Shown in pieces: positions 1 to 7,515 of a DNA stretch of 15,891 bases; positions within the stretch are counted from its first letter, which is position 1; each line of letters opens with the position of its first letter. The DNA comes from Bacillaceae bacterium UBA7792 (lineage in GTDB: Bacteria > Bacillota > Bacilli > Bacillales > Cytobacillaceae). Under the pieces are notes generated by a model. It saw only the letters and a program-made list of their open reading frames with translations, was not told where the DNA came from and searched no databases. Made by a program: the position numbers and the translations under genes. The stretch lies in assembly GCA_002480735.1 (NCBI GenBank), contig DLCS01000002.1:1-15891 (forward strand), written 5' to 3'.

Positions 1-1658
1 TCGCCTGTTAGCATAACCGTTTTTGCGATTCCGAGCTCATGTAGCTTTTGGATCACTTCTTTGGACGAGGATCTAATTTCGTCCGCCACAGCGATCAAAG
101 CAAGAATTTCCTGTTCTGATCCCACGACCATCACTGTTTTTCCATCTGTTTGCCATTTTGTGATCGTATCGACGATCGACCTATCAATCGTTTGATGTAA
201 TTCCTCAAACAGATTTGGACTTCCTACGTAATAGCTTTCAGTACCTATTCGAGCTCTCACACCTTTTCCTGTAATGGATTGGAAATCCTCTACCACCATA
301 CTTGCATAAGGCAGCCCGTTTGCTTCTGCTTTTCGTAGAATGGCGGAAGCTAGGGGATGCTGTGAGCCTTTTTCGATCGCTGCCGTGATCGTGAGAAGCT
401 CGTTTTCATCCTTACCATATGTCAATAAATCGATGACTTGGGGAACTCCCTTTGTCAAAGTTCCTGTCTTGTCAAAGGCGATCACTTTCAAAGCTCCTGC
501 CTCTTCCAAATACACACCACCTTTGATTAATACCCCATTCCTTGCAGCATTCCCAATCGCTGTCACAACCGCAACAGGAGTCGAGACGACTAGTGCACAA
601 GGACAACCAACAACGAGAGCTGCAAGTCCTTGATAAATCCAGACACTCCAATCAGCTACAAACAGGAGAGGTGGCACCACTGCGATAAGCAACGCAAGCA
701 CCATTATAGCGGGTGTATAATACTTGGCAAACTTATCAACGAAAGCCTGTGAAGGGGCCCGTTCCGCTTGGGCTTCTTCAACAAGATGAATGATTTTTGC
801 AAGCGTTGTATCTTCAACCCGTTTCGTTACTTTCACCTCGAGTAACCCTGCTTCGTTTAATGTTCCGGCATAGACTTCGTCATCAATCGCCTTCACAACC
901 GGAACCCTTTCACCAGTTATCGCAGTTTGGTTAACAGTCGACGAACCCTTCACCACGATTCCGTCCATCGCCAGCTTCTGTCCCGGTTTTACGATGAGAA
1001 TATCACCAATTTGAATATCCTCTACTTCAACGACGAATTCATTATTTCCCCGTCTGATTAATGCTTCCTTTGGCGCTATATCCATAAGCTCTTCAATCGA
1101 ATTGCGAGCGCGATCCATTGAATATCGTTCAAGGACTTCACTAATCGCAAATAAAATAACGACTGTCGCCCCTTCTCCCCATTCACCAATTAGTGCAGCA
1201 CCAATAACAGCAATGGTCATCAAGGTACTCATATCGAAATTTAAATTCTTGAGGTTACGAAATCCTTTTATAAAAAGAGTATAGCCTCCAATTACGATTG
1301 CAGCAGCATAACCAACCTTTGTGAGAATCGCTTCCTCACCAAGCTGATGTCCATAAAGCCAGCTTGCAATTAACAGAAGCGCAGCTATATAAACCTTCAA
1401 ATTTTGTTTCTGTTTCCAAAACGGTTCTTGTACAACTTTTTTATCCTTTTCATTACGTAATACTAGGCTTTCAAAAGCCCCTGCTTTTTCGAGGTCCTCA
1501 ATCGTCGCATCCCCAATAACTGTAATTTTTGATGCGCCAAAATTCACCTTTGCATCCAAAACACCCTCCAGGCGTTTCACGTTCGATTCGAACGTTTTTG
1601 CACAGCTAGCTCAAGAAAGTCCTTGCACTCTGTATGTCTTTGCAGCATGATCAGACAT
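1..1658 (-). CDS. cadA: Cadmium/zinc-exporting P1B-type ATPase CadA, 3' end cut by window; contains in-frame UGA at codon 16
   Basis: Membrane ATPase that exports Cd(II), Zn(II) and Pb(II). The 552 visible codons follow Staphylococcus CadA closely. They hold an N-terminal HMA metal-binding domain (about 8-75), actuator motif TGE (248-250), the transmembrane metal site CPC (352-354), phosphorylation motif DKTGT (Asp396), the SQHPLA nucleotide-binding motif, and end at MLTGD, just before the hinge. About 160 C-terminal residues are outside. The ATG overlaps the end of cadC, so the two are translationally coupled. Triplet reading shows one stop only, UGA at 1611-1613, exactly at the first Cys of the HMA CxxC motif; reading resumes in frame with perfect family similarity, so it is not a frameshift. 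The usual TGES is TGER here. No convincing restart site with a ribosome binding site was seen between the UGA and the first membrane helix. It may be a selenoprotein, UGA-to-Cys recoding, or a nonsense allele. The family call is sure; expression as full-length protein is not. Confidence 0.93.
1579..1595 (-). promoter_or_regulatory. SECIS-like hairpin just after the cadA UGA
   Basis: On the minus strand, the 17 nt ACGTTCGAATCGAACGT form either 7 base pairs with loop AAT, or 6 base pairs with loop GAATC, whose first base is G. It starts 16 nt after the UGA and its loop lies about 22-26 nt after it. Bacterial SECIS elements are short hairpins directly 3' of the UGA, with a G among the first loop bases; the E. 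coli fdhF minimal element is also about 17 nt. No bulged U is seen, and a perfect palindrome of this size can arise by chance. Confidence 0.45.
1611..1613 (-). other. In-frame UGA codon in cadA at the conserved Cys of the CxxC metal-binding motif
   Basis: The codon reads TGA on the minus strand. Upstream codons give VQGLS and downstream ones ASCAKTFE; the Staphylococcus homologue has VQGFT-C-ANCAGKFE, so UGA replaces Cys and the second Cys is kept. It may encode selenocysteine (motif UxxC) or cysteine through an unusual tRNA, or it may be a true stop. Confidence 0.6.
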
Positions 1659-2019
1659 TTGCCTTCACTTCCTCCACATGTTCTAAACCGATCAGCATCA
1701 ACTGTCTCATATGCTCATCATCAAGGGAATAAAAAACCAATTTCCCTTCCCTTCTGTATTTCACAATTCCTTGCTTATGGAGGGTACGTAGATGGTGGGA
1801 GGTATTTGCTACCGTGCTTCCAATAATATTGGCGATGTCACAAACACAAAGCTCATCATCCTCACATAGCGAATAGACAATTTTCGCCCTATTTTCATCT
1901 GATAAAGCCTTGAACAGTTTAGCGACCTTCAACAAATCGACATTTGTCATCAACTGCTGAATTCGATTCACTTTTTCTTCATCATAGCAATAGATGTCGC
2001 AAGTATCCTTCCCCTGCAC
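1651..2019 (-). CDS. cadC: Cd(II)/Pb(II)/Zn(II)-responsive ArsR/SmtB repressor CadC
   Basis: Winged-helix repressor that leaves DNA on binding soft metals and so opens the cad operon. At 122 residues it has the full family length and matches Staphylococcus CadC almost position for position. The N-terminal alpha-3N metal-site Cys7 and Cys11 (DTCDIYC) and Cys58 and Cys60 of ELCVCD are all present. The alpha-5 zinc site residues Asp101, His103, His114 and Glu117 also fall at the known places. The recognition helix region is SHHLRTL (about 74-80). The start is a GTG, with GGGAG nine bases upstream and no better ATG. Its last codons overlap the cadA start, so the pair is one operon. A promoter and an ArsR-like inverted repeat lie upstream, consistent with autorepression. 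Confidence 0.96.
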   Translation of the reverse strand: MQGKDTCDIYCYDEEKVNRIQQLMTNVDLLKVAKLFKALSDENRAKIVYSLCEDDELCVCDIANIIGSTVANTSHHLRTLHKQGIVKYRREGKLVFYSLDDEHMRQLMLIGLEHVEEVKANV

Positions 2020-2059
2020 TCAACCACACTCCCTTTCATTCAAGCATCGACTTGAATAT

Positions 2060-2087
2060 ATTATATCCTATTCACACATACAATCAA
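2060..2087 (-). promoter_or_regulatory. Probable sigma-A promoter of cadCA
   Basis: On the minus strand, TTGATT (2082-2087), a 16-base spacer and a consensus TATAAT (2060-2065) stand about 40 bases before the cadC start. It is the only strong match in this gap. Confidence 0.65.
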
Positions 2088-2105
2088 ATGATTATTTAAA
2101 TGACC
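2082..2105. promoter_or_regulatory. Candidate CadC operator overlapping the cad -35 box
   Basis: The plus strand reads AATCAAATGATTATTTAAAT followed by GACC, an imperfect inverted repeat (TCAAAT / TTAAATGA type). It resembles the AT-rich TCAAATA-ATATTTGA operator known for CadC and covers the -35 box, where repression would block the polymerase. Symmetry is only partial. Confidence 0.45.
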
Positions 2106-2111
2106 AAATTG

Positions 2112-2141
2112 AAAAAGCATCTCTACATAGAGTAGAAATGC
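2112..2141 (-). terminator. Rho-independent terminator of the PAP2 phosphatase gene
   Basis: On the minus strand, GCATTTCTAC pairs with GTAGAGATGC (one T-G wobble) around loop TCTAT, followed by five Ts. It begins right after the phosphatase stop codon. Confidence 0.85.
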
Positions 2142-2750
2142 TCACATATCCTTCGATTTCGATTTTTTTCCTTTACTAAAGGGAGTCAATGCTGCTTGCT
2201 CTCCTTTTTCGTAAATGGTTAAGATCTTCTGCGCCATTTTAAGTCTAGGAAAAAAATAATATACAAGTACAGCCGAGAAAAGACTGATGATCATGCCAGC
2301 GAAGACATCTGCAGGATAGTGCACTCCTACCCAAATGCGGGATATCCCGACAATGGAAGCTAGTAACACCCATAATACTCCCCAGCCCCTTTTAAAAAGC
2401 CAAAAGGTGATACAAAATGAGAAAAAGATAATCGTATGGTCACTGGGAAACGAATTATCGATCGGCTTAAAAACGAGTTGATTCACATTGGACAATTCAG
2501 CAAATGGCTGCTGATTGAAATGGATCATCCCTGCAATTTTTGCAATAATCTCAGCAACGACAAAGGACAATCCCCCACAAAGTACCATCATTCGATTGCT
2601 TTGTTTGCGGGTACACCAATACCCAATGGTAGCTAATGCTAACAGCAAAACTAAATATTCGGCAATAAAAAACATGGCTGGATTATATTGTGGATACACT
2701 TTTCCCAAATCGTTAATTGCTCTAAATAATTGAATATTAACCTCTGACAT
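2142..2750 (-). CDS. BcrC-like undecaprenyl-diphosphatase (PAP2 superfamily)
   Basis: Membrane phosphatase that probably dephosphorylates undecaprenyl diphosphate, recycling the lipid carrier of wall synthesis and often adding bacitracin resistance. The 202 residues show a BcrC-like start (LFRAINDLG), several hydrophobic helices, the PAP2 motif C2 as PSDH (102-105) and motif C3 as SRIWVGVHYPAD (Ser137, Arg138, His144, Asp148), which hold the catalytic histidines. Motif C1 is degenerate: NQQPF (79-83) stands where BcrC has EPRPF, so the phosphate-binding Arg is Gln. The ATG at 2750 was chosen over the adjacent GTG because GGGAG lies eight bases before it. The charged tail (KGKKSKSKD) is probably cytoplasmic. 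It has its own terminator. Other lipid-phosphate substrates cannot be excluded. Confidence 0.88.
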   Translation of the reverse strand: MSEVNIQLFRAINDLGKVYPQYNPAMFFIAEYLVLLLALATIGYWCTRKQSNRMMVLCGGLSFVVAEIIAKIAGMIHFNQQPFAELSNVNQLVFKPIDNSFPSDHTIIFFSFCITFWLFKRGWGVLWVLLASIVGISRIWVGVHYPADVFAGMIISLFSAVLVYYFFPRLKMAQKILTIYEKGEQAALTPFSKGKKSKSKDM

Positions 2751-2862
2751 CACTTGTTCTCCCTACATGATTAAAGATTCTTTTATTTTAGGGAAAAGTT
2801 GTTTGTCTGGCAATCGATTTTCCGAACATTTGCTGAACGCATCTTACAATTTTGTCACTTGC

Positions 2863-3393
2863 TTATCGGAACACCTTGAAAGGAACATCAAAAACAACCC
2901 ATAAAAATGCAATATAGACGAAGGAAAGAAGCCATGCCATGATCGGGCTACGATAATGAACCAACAGAAAGTAAAACAATACGATATTGAAGAACATCGA
3001 CCACCAAAAAGACCAGCCATTATGGTACTGAATGAGATTCAGCTTCAAGTCAATTATCTCATTGATCCCATAAATCCCAACCCATAACAGATAATAGCCA
3101 AACTGCTTAAATCTCCCCTTTTTGGGGAAATTAGATAAGTACAAAAGAACAGTAGCTGGATATTTGATCAGGATAATCGACAGCGAAATATGGGAATTGG
3201 TTAATCCCAAGTTGTCATCGATCTCATGGGGATTATATTTCCACATTGGGAAATGATCAGATAATAAATATAGATATAATAGATCTCCCATAATAAAGAA
3301 CATGATTGTCGAATAATATTTTTGCCAATTTCGCCAATCTCCCCAAATCATCGGAGCTATCAACCATACTAAAGCATAAATTACATTGACCAT
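2863..3393 (-). CDS. CBO0543-like integral membrane protein, unknown function
   Basis: Hydrophobic protein of 176 residues with about five or six membrane helices and the motif WGDWRNWxKYYxTIMFFIMGDLLY. I associate this motif with the CBO0543 family of Bacilli and Clostridia, which has no known role. The frame is open to an ATG at 3426, which would give 187 residues, but that start has no good ribosome binding site and lies next to the terminator of the upstream gene. The start at 3393 (MVNVIYALVW), with AGGAG ten bases before it, fits family N-termini better; a GTG directly before it is also possible. No clear terminator was seen in the 112 bases to the phosphatase gene, so the two may be partly co-transcribed. 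Confidence 0.78.
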   Translation of the reverse strand: MVNVIYALVWLIAPMIWGDWRNWQKYYSTIMFFIMGDLLYLYLLSDHFPMWKYNPHEIDDNLGLTNSHISLSIILIKYPATVLLYLSNFPKKGRFKQFGYYLLWVGIYGINEIIDLKLNLIQYHNGWSFWWSMFFNIVLFYFLLVHYRSPIMAWLLSFVYIAFLWVVFDVPFKVFR

Positions 3394-3442
3394 CACCGCA
3401 TGGCTCCTAAGCAAAATTTTGAACATCCGTCCAATTAGGACA

Positions 3443-3474
3443 CAAAAAAACTCCTAATAATTCCTATTAGGAGT
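3443..3474 (-). terminator. Rho-independent terminator of the acyltransferase gene
   Basis: On the minus strand, ACTCCTAAT pairs with ATTAGGAGT around a short loop and is followed by seven to eight Ts. The gene ends 17 bases upstream. This separates it from the CBO0543-like gene. Confidence 0.9.
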
Positions 3475-3490
3475 TTGCCCCAAAGGATAG

Positions 3491-4510
3491 TCACCTATCA
3501 GAGTTTGGGCTCATATTTATCACATATTTTCTAAAAAGGGTCGATTTCAGTTCGATCAAAGGCTGGGCCATGCTTCTGATTAATTTGCTGGAAAGGAAAG
3601 CGATCAGCAAAATAGTGATGAGAGAAAGGATCATGATTTCTTCATTATGATTAAGAGTTCCTACAAGCTCACTGTTTCGGAAATATTTAATGAAGAATCC
3701 ATGCAGAAGGTATACATAGATGGAGCTCATCCCCCATTTTGTAAAGAAATATCTGTTATTCGGGACTAAAGATAAGAAGCTAAAAATAGCTAAAAATGTT
3801 ATGGCATATATACCTAAACGGATTAACCCACCCATCATTTGCGAAGAAACCAATTCAGCATATGGTTTGGAGCCAAACAGCCATTTGTAATCAAAATCAG
3901 GCATCAAGTAGTAACCAACAAAGATGCAAACGAGAACCAAAATCGAAACAATGCTTAATTTCATGCTACGAAATTTATCAAAGTATTCTTTCTTGAAGTA
4001 ATAGCCGAGTAAAAAGAACGGAAAGAAAACAAAAGTTCTCGACAAGCTTAAATAGCTATTGATTTCATCAAAATAGCCAACCAGCACTCCTAAAGCAACC
4101 GCCAAAAATAAAGAAATGCCGGCTCTCCATTTTGCAAAGGAAAAAAGCATGACATTCCAAAAAAAGAGACTGATTAAATACCAGAGGGACCATTGCGGAT
4201 TGAAAGGGTCCAGTTCAATACCTGAATCTCCAAGTATAAAATAATAATAGATTGTATAGATCCCTTGAAAGATTAAATAAGGGATAATCAGTTTTTTTGT
4301 CAGCTTACCTAAATACCCTTTCTGATGAAACCCTTTTGCAAAAAAGCCTGATATCAATATGAATGCTGGCATATGGAATGTGTAAATGGTTGTATATAAA
4401 GTGTAAATCCACTTTTCTTCAAAAATATATGATTGGATAAAGTGGCCAAATACGACGAGAAATATAAGGAAAAATTTCGCATTATCATAGTAAGCATCTC
4501 TTGTTTTCAT
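3491..4510 (-). CDS. Acyltransferase 3 family membrane protein (probable O-acetyltransferase)
   Basis: Multi-helix membrane enzyme of 339 residues. Members of acyltransferase family 3 (fucose-4-O-acetylase-like) move acetyl or other acyl groups onto extracytoplasmic glycans, wall polymers or lipids. The N-terminal signature DNAKFFLIFLVVFGH, with the family's conserved His, is followed by FHMPAFILISGFFAKG, the second hallmark, and about ten hydrophobic segments. The ATG at 4510 has GGGAGG six bases before it, so the upstream in-frame TTG is not needed. A long leader holds a 10-base inverted repeat, and a terminator follows the gene, so it is a single-gene unit. The acceptor substrate cannot be told from sequence. 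Confidence 0.87.
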   Translation of the reverse strand: MKTRDAYYDNAKFFLIFLVVFGHFIQSYIFEEKWIYTLYTTIYTFHMPAFILISGFFAKGFHQKGYLGKLTKKLIIPYLIFQGIYTIYYYFILGDSGIELDPFNPQWSLWYLISLFFWNVMLFSFAKWRAGISLFLAVALGVLVGYFDEINSYLSLSRTFVFFPFFLLGYYFKKEYFDKFRSMKLSIVSILVLVCIFVGYYLMPDFDYKWLFGSKPYAELVSSQMMGGLIRLGIYAITFLAIFSFLSLVPNNRYFFTKWGMSSIYVYLLHGFFIKYFRNSELVGTLNHNEEIMILSLITILLIAFLSSKLIRSMAQPLIELKSTLFRKYVINMSPNSDR

Positions 4511-4528
4511 ATTCAACCTCCCAACAAC

Positions 4529-4569
4529 TGTTATAGACTACCATACCCTTTTTCTATTCGTCTATAACA
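4529..4569. repeat. Perfect 10-base inverted repeat, 21-base spacer, before the acyltransferase gene
   Basis: Arms TGTTATAGAC (4529-4538) and GTCTATAACA (4560-4569) are exact complements, centred 31 bases apart, about three helix turns. It lies in the leader of the acyltransferase gene, 19 bases before its ATG. It could be a two-site operator or an RNA hairpin. Confidence 0.6.
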
Positions 4570-4616
4570 TTACAAATGCTGTTGTCTGTTTTTCTCCTGC
4601 TTGTAAAAGCTGTAAT

Positions 4617-4645
4617 ATAATAGCAATATCCTTACAATTCTTTAA
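4617..4645 (-). promoter_or_regulatory. Candidate promoter of the acyltransferase gene
   Basis: On the minus strand, TTAAAG, 17 bases and TATTAT. The match is fair only; the region is AT-rich, so chance matches are likely. It would give a leader of about 100 bases containing the inverted repeat. Confidence 0.35.
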
Positions 4646-4724
4646 CAACTTGTAATAATCTCCGTTGTTAGATTGATATTTTAGTATACTTTATTCTTTT
4701 TTCTATCGTCTTCGACCAGATGCA

Positions 4725-4752
4725 AAAGGTCCCTTCGCTATTAGGGACCTTT
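4725..4752 (-). terminator. Terminator hairpin after the DUF3231 gene
   Basis: AAAGGTCCCT pairs perfectly with AGGGACCTTT around an eight-base loop. On the minus strand it is followed by TTTT counting the stem end. It starts three bases after the DUF3231 stop codon. Confidence 0.8.
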
Positions 4753-4755
4753 CGC

Positions 4756-5307
4756 TTACGATTTTGGTTCTCCAGGAGGATGATAGTAAGGAGGGATTTT
4801 AATCCAACCTCTCTTTTTCATCAATGCTTTAAGAATGGAGCCATAGCGTACCGCTTCTGACTGAAACTCCAAAAACATAACCCCCACATCATTTCGTACT
4901 GCTTGGGCCACAGCCGTTGCACACATCGTTACACTGGTTGCAAGCTTGACACTCACCGAATTAGCAAGCTCGGAATCCGTCATCTTTGCACCAAGCGGGA
5001 TGGCACTTGGTTCCGATAATGGTTTCGGCTCTGATGCTTGCGGCAAGGGCACCCCTTCCTTTTGTAGAAATTCCTTTAATCTCGTGGCCTGAGAGCTTGC
5101 CCCACCCATTGTTTTATGAAGTAATTCCTTAAGCTCAGGATCCTCTGTTGTGTTAATTCCTAATTGTTCCAGCGCAACAGATTCCTCCAAAACTGCCAAG
5201 TATGTCCAACTGGACATGACCTCTCCGACATGTAAAGACGGTTTTGGCTCTTCGTCAAATAGACTTTGCAAATATTTTATTAGTGCCTCAAATGCATGGG
5301 CTGGCAT
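4756..5307 (-). CDS. DUF3231 family protein (single ferritin-like domain)
   Basis: Mostly helical, soluble-looking protein of 183 residues related to the DUF3231 family of spore-forming Bacilli, where members have one or two ferritin-like four-helix domains; this one has a single domain. Two helical blocks (about 5-85 and 115-175) are joined by a Pro-rich linker (PLPQASEPKPLSEP). The end is WIKIPPYYHPPG, typical of the family. The ATG at 5307 is chosen because GGAGGTGATCG stands directly before it; the more upstream in-frame ATG lies ahead of that site and would lack one. No role is established; spore or stress association is an inference from the family's distribution. It is transcribed away from the chemoreceptor gene. 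Confidence 0.82.
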   Translation of the reverse strand: MPAHAFEALIKYLQSLFDEEPKPSLHVGEVMSSWTYLAVLEESVALEQLGINTTEDPELKELLHKTMGGASSQATRLKEFLQKEGVPLPQASEPKPLSEPSAIPLGAKMTDSELANSVSVKLATSVTMCATAVAQAVRNDVGVMFLEFQSEAVRYGSILKALMKKRGWIKIPPYYHPPGEPKS

Positions 5308-5368
5308 TTCGATCACCTCCATTTGTAATTTCCCCCTAAAATTACCAACTATGCAATCCAGAAGAAAA

Positions 5369-5385
5369 ATAGGGAAAATCCCTAT
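5369..5385. repeat. Perfect 7-base inverted repeat in the DUF3231/chemoreceptor divergent region
   Basis: ATAGGGA, AAA, TCCCTAT. It lies about 60 bases from the DUF3231 start and 85 from the chemoreceptor start. A few bases on (about 5401-5425), ATTCCAG and CTGGGAAT flank a TATAAT hexamer (5408-5413). They may be operator sites; no regulator is named. Confidence 0.4.
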
Positions 5386-5467
5386 GTTTGCATCTTTTTT
5401 ATTCCAGTATAATAGTCCTGGGAATAATGGGTGATATAGGAAAAATAATATTTTAGGAGTGAACTTA

Positions 5468-7162
5468 ATGAAACTGTCAACATTGACCCGATTAACAAGT
5501 ATTTTGATTATCGTCCTGACATTGCTATCCTTTGGTTCCCTTTTCTTGTTTTATCAATCAATGGGTGAGAGGACAAAGGCGATTACCGAAACAATGGAGT
5601 TAGGTGAGCTTTCGGATACATTAATCGATACCTCTAATTTCTTATCGACTCAGGTGCGAAGCTATGCTCAATTCGGTGAAAAGGAATATCTTGATCTATA
5701 TAACAAAGAGATCAATGAAACCCAAACTAGAGAAAATGTCATGAAGAGGTTAAAGGAATTGAAAATCCCTGCTGATTTATTTTTGCTATTATCAAAAGCA
5801 AAGGCTGAATCAGATGCCCTCGCTGTACTGGAAGCTAGGGCCATCAAAGCAGTAGAGGGAAATCATTTTGATCAGGCTAGAGAATTGGTTTTTGGCGATC
5901 AATACAAGGCTGGAAAAGAACAGATAACCGAATACCTAGACGAATTTAATGAAAGATTAACTGCTTTCGCTCAAGGTCATATGGACGATACATACAAGCA
6001 AATGATAAAAAATCTCATTGTCGTGGTCACCGTCATTGCCATCCTCTCGGTTAGTGCTATTGCTTCATTTGTCACTCTGCAAGTCAAAATGCGCCCACTC
6101 CAGAATGTAACCGAGGTTGCGGATCGTGTCGCAGAAGGTGATTTGACCATTAAACCAATCCCATACAAGTCGACAAAAGATGAAATTGGTCATTTGTCAG
6201 CTGCAATTAATAAAATGGTAGTGAATCTTCAAGCACTTGTAAAACAGGTTCAAATGTCATCTGAGCAGGTCGCAGCTTCTGCTGAGGAGCTATCGGCTAG
6301 CTCCGAGCAAAGTAGTAGGGCTACAGAAGAAGTCACAACAACGATCCAGGAGCTTGCAGCTGGTGCGGAACATCAAGTGCATAATGTCTCGGAAACTCAA
6401 GGAGTGATCGGGCAAATTCAAAGTAGTATTATTCAAATATCAGCCAATTCAGAAAGCTCCATCCAGACCTCTAACATTGCTACTGAAAAGGCTCAGGAAG
6501 GAAACGAAGCGATCGCCGTTTCTGTCAAGCAAATGAATTCCATTAATGAATCTGTGAATGGGCTGGCGGAAGTTATTAGGGGATTAGGTGAAAGCTCAAA
6601 GGAAATTGGACAAATTGTAACTGTGATCACAGGAATTGCCGACCAGACGAACCTTCTTGCTTTGAACGCTGCTATTGAGGCAGCAAGAGCAGGAGAACAA
6701 GGTAAGGGCTTTGCTGTTGTCGCTGATGAGGTTCGTAAGCTGGCAGAACAATCCTCTCAATCAGCCCAACAAATTTCAAATCTGATTGCTAAAATTCAGG
6801 AGGAAACTGACAGAGCGGTGTATTCCATGGAAGCAACAAATAGCGAAGTTAAGGATGGAATCAATCTAGTTCATACCGCAGGTGAATCTTTTAAACAAAT
6901 AAATGAAAGTATCCTAGATGTAACTGAAAACATTAAAGAAGTAAATAGCGCCATCCTAAATATGTCTGAAGCAGTCGAAAAGGTAGTTAATTCGGCAGAG
7001 CTCGTCAAGGAAGTCGCAAATCAAGCAGCCTTTGGGACACAAAATGTATCCGCAGCCTCAGAGGAGCAGCTAGCCTCAATGGAAGAAATCACAGCATCTT
7101 CGCAATCATTGTCACAATTGGCAGACGAGTTGCAAGGACAGATAGGAAAATTCAAACTTTAG
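5468..7162 (+). CDS. Methyl-accepting chemotaxis protein
   Basis: Transmembrane chemoreceptor that signals to CheA/CheW, 564 residues. Order: membrane helix (about 8-30), a helical extracytoplasmic sensor (31-180), second helix (182-206), HAMP linker (about 207-260) and a long methylation/signalling coiled coil. The signalling tip, [20 protein letters not shown] through [11 protein letters not shown] (390-427), is the canonical CheA/CheW contact. Glu/Gln pairs in the flanking helices look like methylation sites. There is no C-terminal CheR-binding pentapeptide. The ATG at 5468 follows TTTTAGGAG by eight bases; the in-frame GTG at 5459 overlaps that site and is unlikely. The sensor ligand is unknown; the helical sensor suggests a 4HB- or HBM-type fold. 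It is a single-gene unit ending in a terminator. Confidence 0.95.
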   Translation: MKLSTLTRLTSILIIVLTLLSFGSLFLFYQSMGERTKAITETMELGELSDTLIDTSNFLSTQVRSYAQFGEKEYLDLYNKEINETQTRENVMKRLKELKIPADLFLLLSKAKAESDALAVLEARAIKAVEGNHFDQARELVFGDQYKAGKEQITEYLDEFNERLTAFAQGHMDDTYKQMIKNLIVVVTVIAILSVSAIASFVTLQVKMRPLQNVTEVADRVAEGDLTIKPIPYKSTKDEIGHLSAAINKMVVNLQALVKQVQMSSEQVAASAEELSASSEQSSRATEEVTTTIQELAAGAEHQVHNVSETQGVIGQIQSSIIQISANSESSIQTSNIATEKAQEGNEAIAVSVKQMNSINESVNGLAEVIRGLGESSKEIGQIVTVITGIADQTNLLALNAAIEAARAGEQGKGFAVVADEVRKLAEQSSQSAQQISNLIAKIQEETDRAVYSMEATNSEVKDGINLVHTAGESFKQINESILDVTENIKEVNSAILNMSEAVEKVVNSAELVKEVANQAAFGTQNVSAASEEQLASMEEITASSQSLSQLADELQGQIGKFKL

Positions 7163-7193
7163 GAAGCCAGGGAATCCCCCTGCTTCTTTTTTT
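7163..7193 (+). terminator. Terminator of the chemoreceptor gene
   Basis: GAAGC, a bulged C and AGGG pair with CCCT and GCTTC, followed by TTTTTTT. It begins at the chemoreceptor stop codon. Confidence 0.85.
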
Positions 7194-7202
7194 CTGGCTA
7201 GA

Positions 7203-7237
7203 ACCTCCTCTAAAAAGCCATCTTAAGTACTGGAGGT
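7203..7237 (+). promoter_or_regulatory. Possible sequestering hairpin over the ribosome binding site of the 50-residue gene
   Basis: ACCTCC (7203-7208) is the exact complement of GGAGGT (7232-7237), which is the ribosome binding site of the next gene. The 23-base loop and six base pairs make it only marginally stable. Confidence 0.25.
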
Positions 7238-7243
7238 GAAATC

Positions 7244-7396
7244 ATGCGAAACGGTAATCCTGTTGAATTCACTGGGAAAGTCCTCGACAAGAGAAATACC
7301 CTTACAGGGCCTGATGATAATGGGAAGGCTACATACCCAAATACCACAAATCGAAGGATCCCCATTCAAGAGCAGAACAGTGAAAAACCTCAATAA
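7244..7396 (+). CDS. Small hypothetical protein, 50 residues
   Basis: Not recognised. The ATG is preceded by TGGAGGTGAAATC, a near-perfect ribosome binding site, and the gene ends 14 bases before a strong terminator hairpin. Both make it a real gene although it is short. The protein begins MRNGNPVEFTGKVLDKRNT and ends NSEKPQ. It is polar, rich in Asn, Thr, Gly and Pro, has no membrane segment and no Cys, and looks disordered. Such small soluble proteins are common in spore-formers, but no role is claimed. Confidence 0.65.
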   Translation: MRNGNPVEFTGKVLDKRNTLTGPDDNGKATYPNTTNRRIPIQEQNSEKPQ

Positions 7397-7409
7397 ATAT
7401 AAACATAAT

Positions 7410-7441
7410 GGCGGCACCCATTTATGGGGCTGCTCTTTTTA
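7410..7441 (+). terminator. Terminator after the 50-residue gene
   Basis: GGCGGC and CCCAT (with one bulged A between) pair with ATGGG and GCTGCT, including G-T pairs, around loop TT, followed by CTTTTTATTAT. Confidence 0.82.
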
Positions 7442-7487
7442 TTATCCCTCCTAAATACCCAACTTTTGCAAATTTCCATTTTCCCTG

Positions 7488-7515
7488 TTGACAATGTTTA
7501 TCAATTGCATATAAT
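7488..7515 (+). promoter_or_regulatory. Sigma-A promoter of the metal ABC operon
   Basis: Consensus TTGACA (7488-7493), a 16-base spacer and consensus TATAAT (7510-7515). This is the strongest promoter match in the window, about 100 bases before the first gene, leaving a leader of about 95 bases. Confidence 0.85.

Noticed and set aside
1599..1658. cadA as a 15-codon leader peptide followed by a separate gene
   Set aside because: The first 15 codons match the CadA N-terminus and continue in the same frame after the UGA with family similarity; no second start with a ribosome binding site was found close by.
1623..1826. Plus-strand open frame over cadC
   Set aside because: It is the antisense shadow of cadC, which matches its family over its whole length; no ribosome binding site precedes it.
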